Source: Bacteroidales bacterium (GTDB lineage Bacteria > Bacteroidota > Bacteroidia > Bacteroidales > UBA932). Taken from it: a stretch of 24,668 nucleotides of DNA. Shown here piece by piece: positions 1 to 6,902 of the stretch. The notes below the pieces were generated by a model. It was given only the letters and a program-made list of their open reading frames with translations. It did no database searches and was not told the DNA's origin. The stretch lies in contig JAFZIX010000162.1 of assembly GCA_017554135.1 (NCBI GenBank), positions 1-24,668 of the forward strand. Reading direction: 5' to 3'. The translations under genes and the position numbers were made by a program. Positions within the stretch are counted from its first letter, which is position 1. The number at the start of each line of letters is the position of its first letter.

Positions 1-893
1 AGCGCCTGCTGGAATACGACGATGTGATGAACTATCAGCGCGAGGCCATCTACTCCCGCCGCCGCAACGCTATCAGTGGCGAGAAGGTGGAAATCGACCT
101 CAGCAACATGATGATAGATACCGCCTCGCTTATTATCGACCAGTGCAAGGGAATGGATTTCGACTCCTTCCAGGAGACCCTGATGGCCAAACTCTCGATC
201 GATGCCGGATTCAACTCCGACTTCTACGAGCACGCCAAGGAAGACGACCTGGTGAATGCTCTGATCAAGCATATGCAGGAGGTTTACTCACGTCGTATGG
301 ACGTTCTCGTAGAAAAGCTTTCTCCCATCATAAAGACTGTTTACGAAAAGCAGGGGCAGATGTATCAGAACATCGCTATTCCTGTTTCCGACGGCCGCAA
401 GACGATGACTGTATCCGTCAATCTTGAAAAGGCCTACAACAGTGAGGGGCGCGAGGTGGGCAAGACGCTCAGCAAGAACATAATCCTCTATCAGATAGAC
501 GAGCACTGGAAGCAGCATCTCCGCGACATGGACGACCTCAAGCAGAGCGTGCAGAACGCTTCTTATGAGCAGAAGGATCCTATCGTGGTCTATAAACTTG
601 AAAGTTATAATCTCTTTGCCCAGATGCTGGAATCCTTGAATCAGGATGTGCTCAGTTTCCTGCTCCGTGCTTTCGTGCCTCTGCGGGATGCTTCCGAGGC
701 TGGCAACCGCCCTGCGATGCGTCCCCGTCAGGATATGTCCACCCTGCAGGCAGGACGTCAGGACCTCACCACCAACGGAGAGCAGAAAGTCAACGCTCCG
801 GTGCGTGTAGACAAGAAGATAGGGCGTAATGACCCCTGTCCTTGCGGCAGCGGCAAAAAATACAAGCAGTGCCACGGTAAAGGCCTGGTATAG
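1..893 (+). CDS. secA: SecA preprotein translocase ATPase, C-terminal part (5' end outside window)
   Basis: SecA is the cytoplasmic ATPase that drives unfolded secretory proteins through SecYEG. Only the last ~297 residues are present, and the frame is open from position 3. The first residues read RLLEYDDVMNYQRE, which closely matches the conserved LEYDDVMNxQR segment at the start of the SecA helical scaffold region. The sequence DEHWKQHLRDMDDLKQSV is the conserved helical-scaffold motif. The end carries the SEC-C zinc-binding tail, NDPCPCGSGKKYKQCH, used to bind SecB or lipids in other species. Between them lies a ~55-residue polar linker of the usual kind. The stop is TAG at 891-893. A bactofilin gene follows after 23 bp on the same strand and probably shares the transcript. 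Identification is secure; only the truncation limits it. Confidence 0.97.
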   Translation, partial: RLLEYDDVMNYQREAIYSRRRNAISGEKVEIDLSNMMIDTASLIIDQCKGMDFDSFQETLMAKLSIDAGFNSDFYEHAKEDDLVNALIKHMQEVYSRRMDVLVEKLSPIIKTVYEKQGQMYQNIAIPVSDGRKTMTVSVNLEKAYNSEGREVGKTLSKNIILYQIDEHWKQHLRDMDDLKQSVQNASYEQKDPIVVYKLESYNLFAQMLESLNQDVLSFLLRAFVPLRDASEAGNRPAMRPRQDMSTLQAGRQDLTTNGEQKVNAPVRVDKKIGRNDPCPCGSGKKYKQCHGKGLV

Positions 894-916
894 AAGATAA
901 TAAAACTAAAAGATAT

Positions 917-1330
917 ATGAGTTACATCACTAAACCATCATCCCCCGTTGTGGATGCAAACAACGTCAGCCACATTTCTTCCGGCACCATTATCAAGGGT
1001 GAGATTTCATCTGTAGCCGATATCCGCGTGGACGGAGCAGTTCAAGGTAAAGTTTATTCCAAGGGCCGTGTGGTCGTTGGAGAAGAAGCCGTCGTAACCG
1101 GCACCCTCGCTTGCGACAATGTTGATTTCTGGGGCAAGATCGAAGGCGATATCTATGTCAAGGACACCTTCTCCCTCAAAGGCACCGCAACCGTTAACGG
1201 CAATATTCATGTGCGTCGCCTGCAAGTGGATATGGGAGCCCAGATCAACGGCACTTGCAACATGATCACCGAAGAAGACTACGACACTTTCATCAAGGAC
1301 GTTATTACAACAGCCGCCCCCGAAATCTAG
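917..1330 (+). CDS. Bactofilin (polymer-forming cytoskeletal protein)
   Basis: This 137-residue protein consists almost wholly of a bactofilin (DUF583) beta-helix. Repeating short strands run from about residue 20 to 115, for example GTIIKGEISSVADIRVDG, then GKVYSKGRVVVGEEA, GTLACDNVDFWGKIEGDI and GTATVNGNIHVRRL. Bactofilins self-assemble into nucleotide-free filaments that scaffold cell-wall enzymes, polar structures or shape determinants. The short disordered ends flanking the beta-helix are typical of the family. The start ATG at 917 follows an A-rich stretch (TAAAACTAAAAGATAT), which is the usual initiation context in Bacteroidetes. It lies 23 bp after secA and 9 bp before the end of the convergent zinc-ribbon gene, and a terminator hairpin begins 26 bp after its stop. 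Family assignment is firm; its cellular role here is unknown. Confidence 0.93.
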   Translation: MSYITKPSSPVVDANNVSHISSGTIIKGEISSVADIRVDGAVQGKVYSKGRVVVGEEAVVTGTLACDNVDFWGKIEGDIYVKDTFSLKGTATVNGNIHVRRLQVDMGAQINGTCNMITEEDYDTFIKDVITTAAPEI

Positions 1331-1339
1331 TTTGTCTTC

Positions 1340-1717
1340 TCAAAGTATTTCCGGAGCCCGCCTGATATTGTACAGGCGGGTTTCTGTTTTATTATAGCAG
1401 ATATCGAAGCAGCGGTACTCATCTCTCCCGTGGCGGATACGGCGGAATCCGGTGATGTATTCCGGACGGAAACCTGCATTCGACAAAGTCGCCATCTCCG
1501 GGGTACGCTCTCCGCCCTCGAGAACCATTTCCAGGATCTTGTAATTCTTCCATAACATGCTGAATACCCGTTCTCTGGAACGTCTCTCGCTGCCGCTGAT
1601 GCGGTTGTGCCATTCATTCTTGCATTTCCCGCAGCAAAACAATTTGTCCGACCTTCCCGTGACGGGCTTGCCACAATTCAGGCAAAGTCCTTTTTCCTTT
1701 TGTGTGTTGTTGTTCAT
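1340..1717 (-). CDS. Small zinc-ribbon protein (DUF2116-like), function unknown
   Basis: This is a 125-residue protein with an N-terminal treble-clef or zinc-ribbon module. Residues ~14-35 hold CLNCGKPV and FCCGKCKNEWHN, two CxxC knuckles about 14 residues apart. The remainder, through MLWKNYKILEMVLEGGERTPEMATLSNAGF and the C-terminal YRCFDICYN, resembles a family that is common and uncharacterised in Bacteroidetes. The likely start is ATG at 1717, preceded by an A/T-rich leader and by two candidate -7 boxes at 1751-1784. Its 3' end reads through the terminator of the facing bactofilin gene, so its last eight or so codons are constrained by the hairpin. The CxxC pairs suggest nucleic-acid or protein binding, but that is inference only. 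Confidence 0.8.
   Translation of the reverse strand: MNNNTQKEKGLCLNCGKPVTGRSDKLFCCGKCKNEWHNRISGSERRSRERVFSMLWKNYKILEMVLEGGERTPEMATLSNAGFRPEYITGFRRIRHGRDEYRCFDICYNKTETRLYNIRRAPEIL
1357..1390 (+). terminator. Rho-independent terminator for secA-bactofilin transcript
   Basis: A perfect 8-bp GC-rich stem, CCCGCCTG (1357-1364) and CAGGCGGG (1373-1380), has an 8-nt loop and is followed by TTTCTGTTTT. The T tract is on the plus-strand side only, so it acts on transcripts leaving the bactofilin gene. The hairpin lies inside the last codons of the convergent zinc-ribbon gene. Confidence 0.85.
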
Positions 1718-1748
1718 AATCGTTTATTTATGCCTCAAAAGTGGATAG

Positions 1749-1787
1749 GGCAAACTTAAATTCCAAATAATAAAGGCAAACTTAAAT
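1749..1787 (-). promoter_or_regulatory. Tandem promoter-like repeat upstream of zinc-ribbon gene
   Basis: The 13-mer GGCAAACTTAAAT occurs at 1749-1761 and 1775-1787. On the minus strand it reads ATTTAAGTTTGCC and contains TAAGTTTG, a perfect match to the Bacteroidetes -7 consensus TAnnTTTG. The TTTG of the distal copy lies 18 nt upstream of the proximal -7 box, so it could double as its -33 element. A shorter relative, AAACTTAAATT, is at 1855-1865. Confidence 0.5.
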
Positions 1788-1884
1788 GAATTAAAGTTTA
1801 GGCAAATCATAAAAAAAATCTTATGGTCCTTTTAAAACACACAATCGTCAGCAGAAACTTAAATTAAGGAAATTGTTTTCGATG

Positions 1885-1943
1885 ATTCTTTGGTGCTGCC
1901 ATATTGATGCGTTTCCTTTGCATCGGACAAAAAACCAAAGAAT
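1885..1943. repeat. Nested inverted repeat abutting the ssb start codon
   Basis: ATTCTTTGGT (1885-1894) and ACCAAAGAAT (1934-1943) are perfect 10-bp inverted arms, and the right arm ends on the base before the ATG at 1944. Inside is a second stem, GATGC (1906-1910) with GCATC (1920-1924), extendable by two G-U pairs. As RNA it could fold over the initiation region; as DNA it could be an operator or a small invertible segment. Confidence 0.7.
1889..1920 (+). promoter_or_regulatory. Candidate promoter of the ssb-pilus unit
   Basis: TTTG at 1889-1892 and TTCCTTTG at 1913-1920 are separated by 20 nt. This fits the Bacteroidetes -33/-7 layout (TTTG, 19-21 nt, TAnnTTTG), with one mismatch in the -7 box. 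It would place the start of transcription about 18 nt before the ssb start codon. It overlaps the inverted repeat described separately. No better promoter was seen in the gap. Confidence 0.4.
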
Positions 1944-2291
1944 ATGGAACAAATCAACAGAATTGAATTGCGTGGCCTCGTGGGTTCGGTGAAACTCCAG
2001 GAGGTCGGAGAGAAGAAGGTGGCGCGTTTTACTGTGGCCACCGCAATGGCTTACAACGACCGCAATGGTGCGGCTGTCATCGAAACACAATGGCACAATG
2101 TGAACGCGTGGGAAGGCAAGCGCATAGAGTGTCTTGGTAAACTGAAGAAGGGAGATAAGGTGTGGTTGTTCGGTCGTATCCGCTACAATAAATTTACGGG
2201 TGCGGATGGACAGGAACACAACTCCACCGAAATCATTGCAAACAGGCTTACCATTATTGACGACGATGATGTGTTCCCGTGCGAGATGTAG
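1944..2291 (+). CDS. ssb: Small single-stranded DNA-binding protein
   Basis: This 115-residue protein is a single OB fold of the bacterial SSB family, with NRIELRGLVGSVKLQEVG at the N-terminus, then VARFTVATAMAYNDR, ETQWHNVNAWEGK and a GDKVWLFGRIRYNKF strand. It is much shorter than replicative SSB (about 150-180 residues). It lacks the Gln/Gly/Pro-rich linker and the usual DDDLPF tip; instead it ends DDDDVFPCEM. I recall similar short SSB paralogues in Bacteroidales that end in a -YEM-like tail, so this end is probably natural rather than a frameshift. Its last 26 bp overlap the start of the next gene in another frame, implying translational coupling to a pilus lipoprotein. The cognate role (recombination, mobile DNA or a regulatory function) is unknown. 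Confidence 0.88.
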   Translation: MEQINRIELRGLVGSVKLQEVGEKKVARFTVATAMAYNDRNGAAVIETQWHNVNAWEGKRIECLGKLKKGDKVWLFGRIRYNKFTGADGQEHNSTEIIANRLTIIDDDDVFPCEM

Positions 2292-4179
2292 TCTGCCACT
2301 CCTTATTTGCGTTGCGTTGTGCGCATGTGCACCTGCACGCAAGATGGAGTCGGTCAGGTCCGGAGCCTTTGTTCCGGGCCTGGCCCTGGCAGAAGACACT
2401 CATACTCCGGATGTGCCGGTAGAACGCCTGGTGAGCGACACCATGATGATCAAGGATGCGGACGGCAGGGATCTTATTATAATGAAGGCCGTGCGCGATG
2501 AAAACGGGGATATGGTGGCGAGCGACGTCATCCTTCCCTCTGTAGTAGTCGCCACCTTCAGGAATGTGGCGGAAAGGCTGGGAGTAGTTGACCTGCGGTT
2601 CGACATCAACGTGCCGGCAGACATTACGGACAGCCGTTGGCAGGTGAGGCTTTCTCCTGTGATGCATATCATGGGAGACGAGGTGACCCTGGACCCGATA
2701 TTCATTACCGGATCGCATTACCGTGCTGCCCAACTGCGAGGCTACGAACGTTATGCCCGCTTTCTGGACGGTATCATCACCGATACGACCCTGTTCATCC
2801 GCAAGAACGAGCTGGAGTTGTTCCTGAAGAGGAATCTTCCAGAACTCTATGCATTCCGGGAGGATAGTTCCAGGGTGAGTGACGAAATGTGGACCTCGGC
2901 TTTCGGCGTCAGCGGTGCCGAAGCGGTGGAGTATTACACGGATCATCTACGGAAAAGAATGAATGCACGGAGGGCCGGGAAGAAGGACAAGATGTTCCGC
3001 AGATATGTGAAAGCGCCCATACGTACGGATGCGCTCAGGCTGGACACCGTGCTTGTGTCGGCATCTGGCGATATCTCATATAGCTATGTGCAGACAATCC
3101 ATACCCGCCCCGGCCTGAGGAAGGTGGAGATAGAACTGGTGGGTGGAATCTATGAGGAGGATAAGGAAATGTGCCGGCTGCCAAGCCCCGGGATGCTCAC
3201 ATTCTACATCAGTTCCCTTTCCTCGTTTGCAGAAGACAGGGAGCGCTTCCTCGACAAGGTTATTTCCCGCCGGGTGGAGGCGAATACATCCTGCTACATA
3301 GAGTTCGGTCCCGGAAAGGCCGACATAAACGAGAATCTGGGCATGAATGCCTATGAAATGGGGCGCATCAAAAAGAATATCCGGGATATCCTGGAGGACG
3401 ATAAATTTGACCTGGATTCTGTGGTGATCACTGCTTTTGCATCCCCCGACGGACCTGCGTCGGCGAATGGAAAACTTGCATTGCGCCGGGCCGGGGCTGC
3501 TTCAGAGGCGTTTTCCAACTACACATCCTTCCTGATAGACAGTCTTTGTATGGCAGGGGACATCCCTAAAGTCAGTTTCGTGTCGCATGGAGGAGGGGAG
3601 AACTGGACCATGTTCGAGAGGCTGGTAGATGCTGATACGCTGATTCCTCCTTCCGATCTGGAAATCATCCGCCAGCGGATGGAAATAAAAGATCCGGACA
3701 GGAGGGAAGCCTCTCTCCGCCCGCTTTCAAGTTATCCTTACCTCCGCAAAAACATTTATCCGCGGCTGCGTATGGTGCGTTTTGATTTCCTTCTGCACCG
3801 AAAGGGACAGGTGAAAGATACTATTCATACAACGATTCCGGATACGGTTTACAGGCAAGGCGTACAGGCATTGAAAGACCGGAATTACGAACAGGCCCTG
3901 GAATACCTGCTGCCATACCGGGACTACAATACTGCGGTCGCCTTCCTTTCCTTGGGCAGGGATCACAATGCGATGGATATCCTGAACAAATTGGAACCGA
4001 CTCCGCAGGTAAATTATATGATGGCCCTGATTTATTCCCGTTTCGGAGACGACAGAAACGCCGTACAGCACTATCTGAATGCATGTTCGGAAGACAGGAG
4101 TTTTGTCTTCCGCGGGAGTCTGGACCCTGAAATAGCATGCCTTATCAAAAACTATAATTTAAATCTTTACGATCAATGA
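2266..4179 (+). CDS. OmpA-like/TPR lipoprotein of the pilus locus (DUF3868-like N-terminus)
   Basis: I chose the ATG at 2266 (2269 is equally possible). It gives a lipoprotein signal, MMCSRARCSLPLLICVALCAC, with a lipobox-like LCAC; an upstream GTG at 2200 would put a non-signal stretch in front. The mature part has a beta-rich segment at ~115-160 (RWQVRLSPVMHI, EVTLDPIFITGSHYR) resembling DUF3868. It then has an OmpA-like C-terminal fold near residues 330-510, with ITAFASPDG and NGKLALRRAGA as the recognisable core, and a TPR-like helical tail at ~528-615. This architecture is usual for genes placed directly before Bacteroidales fimbrillin clusters, and the OmpA-like part suggests anchoring near peptidoglycan. 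It overlaps ssb by 26 bp and the next fimbrillin by ATGA. Role in pilus assembly or anchoring is inferred from position. Confidence 0.72.
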   Translation: MMCSRARCSLPLLICVALCACAPARKMESVRSGAFVPGLALAEDTHTPDVPVERLVSDTMMIKDADGRDLIIMKAVRDENGDMVASDVILPSVVVATFRNVAERLGVVDLRFDINVPADITDSRWQVRLSPVMHIMGDEVTLDPIFITGSHYRAAQLRGYERYARFLDGIITDTTLFIRKNELELFLKRNLPELYAFREDSSRVSDEMWTSAFGVSGAEAVEYYTDHLRKRMNARRAGKKDKMFRRYVKAPIRTDALRLDTVLVSASGDISYSYVQTIHTRPGLRKVEIELVGGIYEEDKEMCRLPSPGMLTFYISSLSSFAEDRERFLDKVISRRVEANTSCYIEFGPGKADINENLGMNAYEMGRIKKNIRDILEDDKFDLDSVVITAFASPDGPASANGKLALRRAGAASEAFSNYTSFLIDSLCMAGDIPKVSFVSHGGGENWTMFERLVDADTLIPPSDLEIIRQRMEIKDPDRREASLRPLSSYPYLRKNIYPRLRMVRFDFLLHRKGQVKDTIHTTIPDTVYRQGVQALKDRNYEQALEYLLPYRDYNTAVAFLSLGRDHNAMDILNKLEPTPQVNYMMALIYSRFGDDRNAVQHYLNACSEDRSFVFRGSLDPEIACLIKNYNLNLYDQ

Positions 4180-5252
4180 AAACAAAACTTATCATGGCAG
4201 CATCCGTTGCTGCCGGCTTTATCCTTGCAGGCTGCAACAAGCAGTTAGACAAGGCCCCTTGTTATGTTGAAACCCCCGGTCAGGCTGAACTGTCTCTTTC
4301 GCTGTCCGGACGTATGCAGACAAAAGCCACGGAAGTCGGCTCCGATACAGAGAATGCAATCGGCACCGTGGATGTGTTCGTTTTTTTCAAAGGCGGTGAG
4401 TATGACGGAAGGTTGGATGCATACGCACATTTTGATGCGGCCCCGTATAGCCTGAGCGCTACTACCGGCGACAAGACCATCTATGCCGTAGTCAACAGTG
4501 AATACTCTGAGGCGGTGCTCGGGGCGGTATCCACCAAGGATGAACTGCTGGCGAAACTCGCCAGCCTGTCATCCCAGAAAGATAACTCCGACAAGCCCGG
4601 GATGTTCACCATGATAGGAAGTGTCAACCGCACTGCCGCCACATCCAATGCGTTGGTGGCCGGTGTTAATTCTGTAACTGTCAACGTAGACCGCCTGGTT
4701 TCCAGGGTCCGTTTGCTTAAAATCACCCGCGCATTTGAATCCGGTGCTTTGGCAGCCCAGGACTTCAGCATAGACGAGGTGTATCTCTCCAATGTCGTGA
4801 CGGTTGAGGAATACGGGAGCGGGCATACCCCGGTTGCAGATGAATTCGTAAACCAACTTGGAGTGCCATCCGCGGCTTATGATGCCTGGTTGCACAAGGA
4901 CGTATCCTCGAGCCTGGCGAATGGGGCGTCGATAAGTTTCGCAGATGCTTCCGCTTGTATGTATGCAATGCCGAACCTGATTGACAGCGATAGCGAGGAA
5001 ACACCTTTCACGGTGCGCAACACCAAACTGGTGGTAAAGGCGACGCTGGCCGGCAAGGCGGTCTATTATGTGATCCCGCTTGGCGCCATCAGGAGCAACA
5101 ACACTTATGATATTGGAGAACTGGTGATAACGCGTCCCGGATCATCAAGTCCGGACAAGAAGACGGAAATTGCTTCCTGTACCTTCACAGTTGAGGTGAA
5201 TCCCTGGACTGTTGTTCCAATTGAAACTGAAAATGGAAAATATGTGATATGA
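4176..5252 (+). CDS. FimA/Mfa1-type fimbrillin lipoprotein precursor, probable shaft subunit
   Basis: The 358-residue precursor starts with a clear lipoprotein signal, MKTKLIMAASVAAGFILAGC (lipobox LAGC). The body follows the FimA/Mfa1 (P_gingi_FimA) plan: an N-terminal beta domain with VDVFVFFKGGEYDGR and YAVVNSE, the family hallmark VNVDRLVSRVRLLKI in the middle, and a C-terminal strand FTVEVNPWTVVPIE. In Porphyromonas such precursors are lipidated, exported, cut at an Arg by a trypsin-like protease, and joined by strand exchange; GRMQTKATE near residue 45 is a possible cut region here. It is first among the fimbrillins and directly precedes the anchor gene, as in fimA-fimB and mfa1-mfa2, which makes it the best candidate for the main shaft protein. 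Its start overlaps the preceding stop (ATGA). Confidence 0.85.
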   Translation: MKTKLIMAASVAAGFILAGCNKQLDKAPCYVETPGQAELSLSLSGRMQTKATEVGSDTENAIGTVDVFVFFKGGEYDGRLDAYAHFDAAPYSLSATTGDKTIYAVVNSEYSEAVLGAVSTKDELLAKLASLSSQKDNSDKPGMFTMIGSVNRTAATSNALVAGVNSVTVNVDRLVSRVRLLKITRAFESGALAAQDFSIDEVYLSNVVTVEEYGSGHTPVADEFVNQLGVPSAAYDAWLHKDVSSSLANGASISFADASACMYAMPNLIDSDSEETPFTVRNTKLVVKATLAGKAVYYVIPLGAIRSNNTYDIGELVITRPGSSSPDKKTEIASCTFTVEVNPWTVVPIETENGKYVI

Positions 5253-6046
5253 GACCGCTGGGATTGCTTGTCCCCGTCTTGTTGGCAGCGGCCTGCACGG
5301 TAAAGGAGAACAGAACGTTCTGCCCTGCCTGGTGCGTGGTTTATTCCGATGGTAAAGTGGCTGAAGGATGCAAAGGCAATCTTACATGCAATGTGGCCAC
5401 GCCGCTACAAGGCAGTTTCGAGTTCGGCGAAAAGGATTTCGGTAGTTTCACGCACAAGGGAGATCTGGTGCTGGAAGTGCCCAGAAACGAGGAGGTATAT
5501 GTGGATGTCTTCTGCGGAATTGATATGATGGAACCGGTGGGCTCTGTGCTGGCAATTCCAATGGGTTGCTGTTGCGACAGCATATATTCCGGGCACGGTC
5601 GCATTTTTATCTCCGGAGAAGAAGGTGAGGCCGGACTTCCGCTCAACAAGGATTTCGCCCTGATAGCCATGAAAGTGAACGGTCTGGTGGAAGGAGAATA
5701 CCCTTTCAGATTCCGTTTACTTGGGAATGTTGACGGCTATGAACTGCCTGGCGGCAGACCGCATAAAGGCGGTTTTGATTATTTGCCACCCAGAGAGGAG
5801 GGGAACATCTTCCGGGCCAGGGTGCCAAGACAACTGGATGATTCCTTGGAACTGATGATTTACCATAGTGAAGACGGAACTGTGGTTACACGTCAGAAAC
5901 TGGGAGAGATAATCAGGGAGATGGGCTACGACTGGACTGCGGCTGATTTGAAGGACATAGGTATTGGTGTAGATGTGTCTGAGGCCTCGTTTACCATTGA
6001 AATAGAGGCCTGGGATATAGTAGAAACGATAACGGTAATATTATGA
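5249..6046 (+). CDS. FimB/Mfa2-type pilus anchor lipoprotein
   Basis: This 265-residue lipoprotein has the signal MRPLGLLVPVLLAAAC and the FimB/Mfa2 family layout. A Cys-containing N-terminus (CTVKENRTFCPAWC) is followed by a first beta domain ending near residue 130 and a second domain ending in the strand SFTIEIEAWDIVETITVIL. In the known system the anchor stays lipidated, is not cleaved at its N-terminus, terminates elongation and fixes the pilus in the outer membrane. It lies directly after the first fimbrillin with an ATGA overlap at both ends, which matches known operons. It is unusually cysteine-rich, including a CCC run in IPMGCCCDSIYSGH at ~residues 107-120. Confidence 0.82.
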   Translation: MRPLGLLVPVLLAAACTVKENRTFCPAWCVVYSDGKVAEGCKGNLTCNVATPLQGSFEFGEKDFGSFTHKGDLVLEVPRNEEVYVDVFCGIDMMEPVGSVLAIPMGCCCDSIYSGHGRIFISGEEGEAGLPLNKDFALIAMKVNGLVEGEYPFRFRLLGNVDGYELPGGRPHKGGFDYLPPREEGNIFRARVPRQLDDSLELMIYHSEDGTVVTRQKLGEIIREMGYDWTAADLKDIGIGVDVSEASFTIEIEAWDIVETITVIL

Positions 6047-6897
6047 TCATTAAAATATTTGGTATGAAACAATTGTATATGGCGGCGGCAGCTGCATTGA
6101 TGATGGTGTCCTGTGCTAAGGAACAGGCGGTCAGGATGCCTGAAGGCACGGGAGTAAGAACTCCTATTAGTTTTTATGTTGATGGTCCGGCATTTGACAT
6201 CTCGACGAAAGTGGATGCTGTGACCAGTTTGGATGCTTTCAATGTGATGGCGACCTATGGCACGACAGGTTCCGAGTCCCATACATGGACCACTGTGGCA
6301 ACTAAGACCGGAGATACTTATGTGACAGGGAAATACTGGCCACAGAGCGATCTGACATATCATTTTTATGCGAGTAATTCAACAATGACATTCAATGCTG
6401 CAGGTGCAACTGTGCCCGCAGATGGTTCTGAAGATATCGTATGCGCATATAGCGGCTCGCCCACATTTAATTCTTCCAGCCCGACAGCGCTTGTTTTTCA
6501 TCATATCCTGGCGAGAATAGGCACTCTCACGGTTACTTCTGCATTCGATTATGATATTCAGGACCTGACTGTCGAAGTTACCAACCTGAAGACTTCCGGG
6601 CAATACAATCTCCGCACGAAGTCCTGGTCCGACGTCACCACCGTCGCCAGCCAGGTGATAAATGAGGGAAATAATGATTTGTATGTGCTTCCCGGGAAAT
6701 ACCTGATCAGGGCTTCATTTACATTGGTAAAGGGAGATTATTCGGGCACATTCTCAGGCTCCGGAAATGTTGATATCCAGGTCGAGAAAATAAATAATCT
6801 GTCCATCAACATAATCAAGGATCCTGCGGTAGCAATCAATTTCAGTGTATCGGTAGCCGCCTGGGAGCCTAAAACAATTTCACTCACTTTGTCGTAA
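6043..6897 (+). CDS. Fimbrillin family lipoprotein (Mfa_like_1 type), accessory pilus subunit
   Basis: This is a 284-residue lipoprotein. The ATG at 6043 overlaps the previous stop as ATGA, like the other joints of this operon. A second ATG at 6064 gives a more standard signal, MKQLYMAAAAALMMVSC, so the true start is open between the two. The mature part shows the Mfa_like_1 hallmarks: YWPQSDLTYHFYASNS near residue 98, then LVFHHILARIGTLTV near 150, and a last strand INFSVSVAAWEPKTISLTL. These resemble fimbrillin-like proteins of Bacteroides pili, which act as accessory or alternative subunits. Ser/Thr content is high. Which position it takes in the fibre cannot be told from sequence. Confidence 0.83.
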   Translation: MIIKIFGMKQLYMAAAAALMMVSCAKEQAVRMPEGTGVRTPISFYVDGPAFDISTKVDAVTSLDAFNVMATYGTTGSESHTWTTVATKTGDTYVTGKYWPQSDLTYHFYASNSTMTFNAAGATVPADGSEDIVCAYSGSPTFNSSSPTALVFHHILARIGTLTVTSAFDYDIQDLTVEVTNLKTSGQYNLRTKSWSDVTTVASQVINEGNNDLYVLPGKYLIRASFTLVKGDYSGTFSGSGNVDIQVEKINNLSINIIKDPAVAINFSVSVAAWEPKTISLTLS

Positions 6898-6902
6898 TCA
6901 AT

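Noticed and set aside
2200..2265. GTG start extending the OmpA/TPR lipoprotein upstream
   Set aside because: It would place a charged stretch before the lipoprotein signal and increase overlap with ssb; ATG 2266/2269 gives a standard signal.
1848..2399. 183-codon minus-strand frame covering ssb
   Set aside because: It overlaps all of ssb and the start of the next gene and has no domain; the SSB OB fold on the plus strand explains the region.
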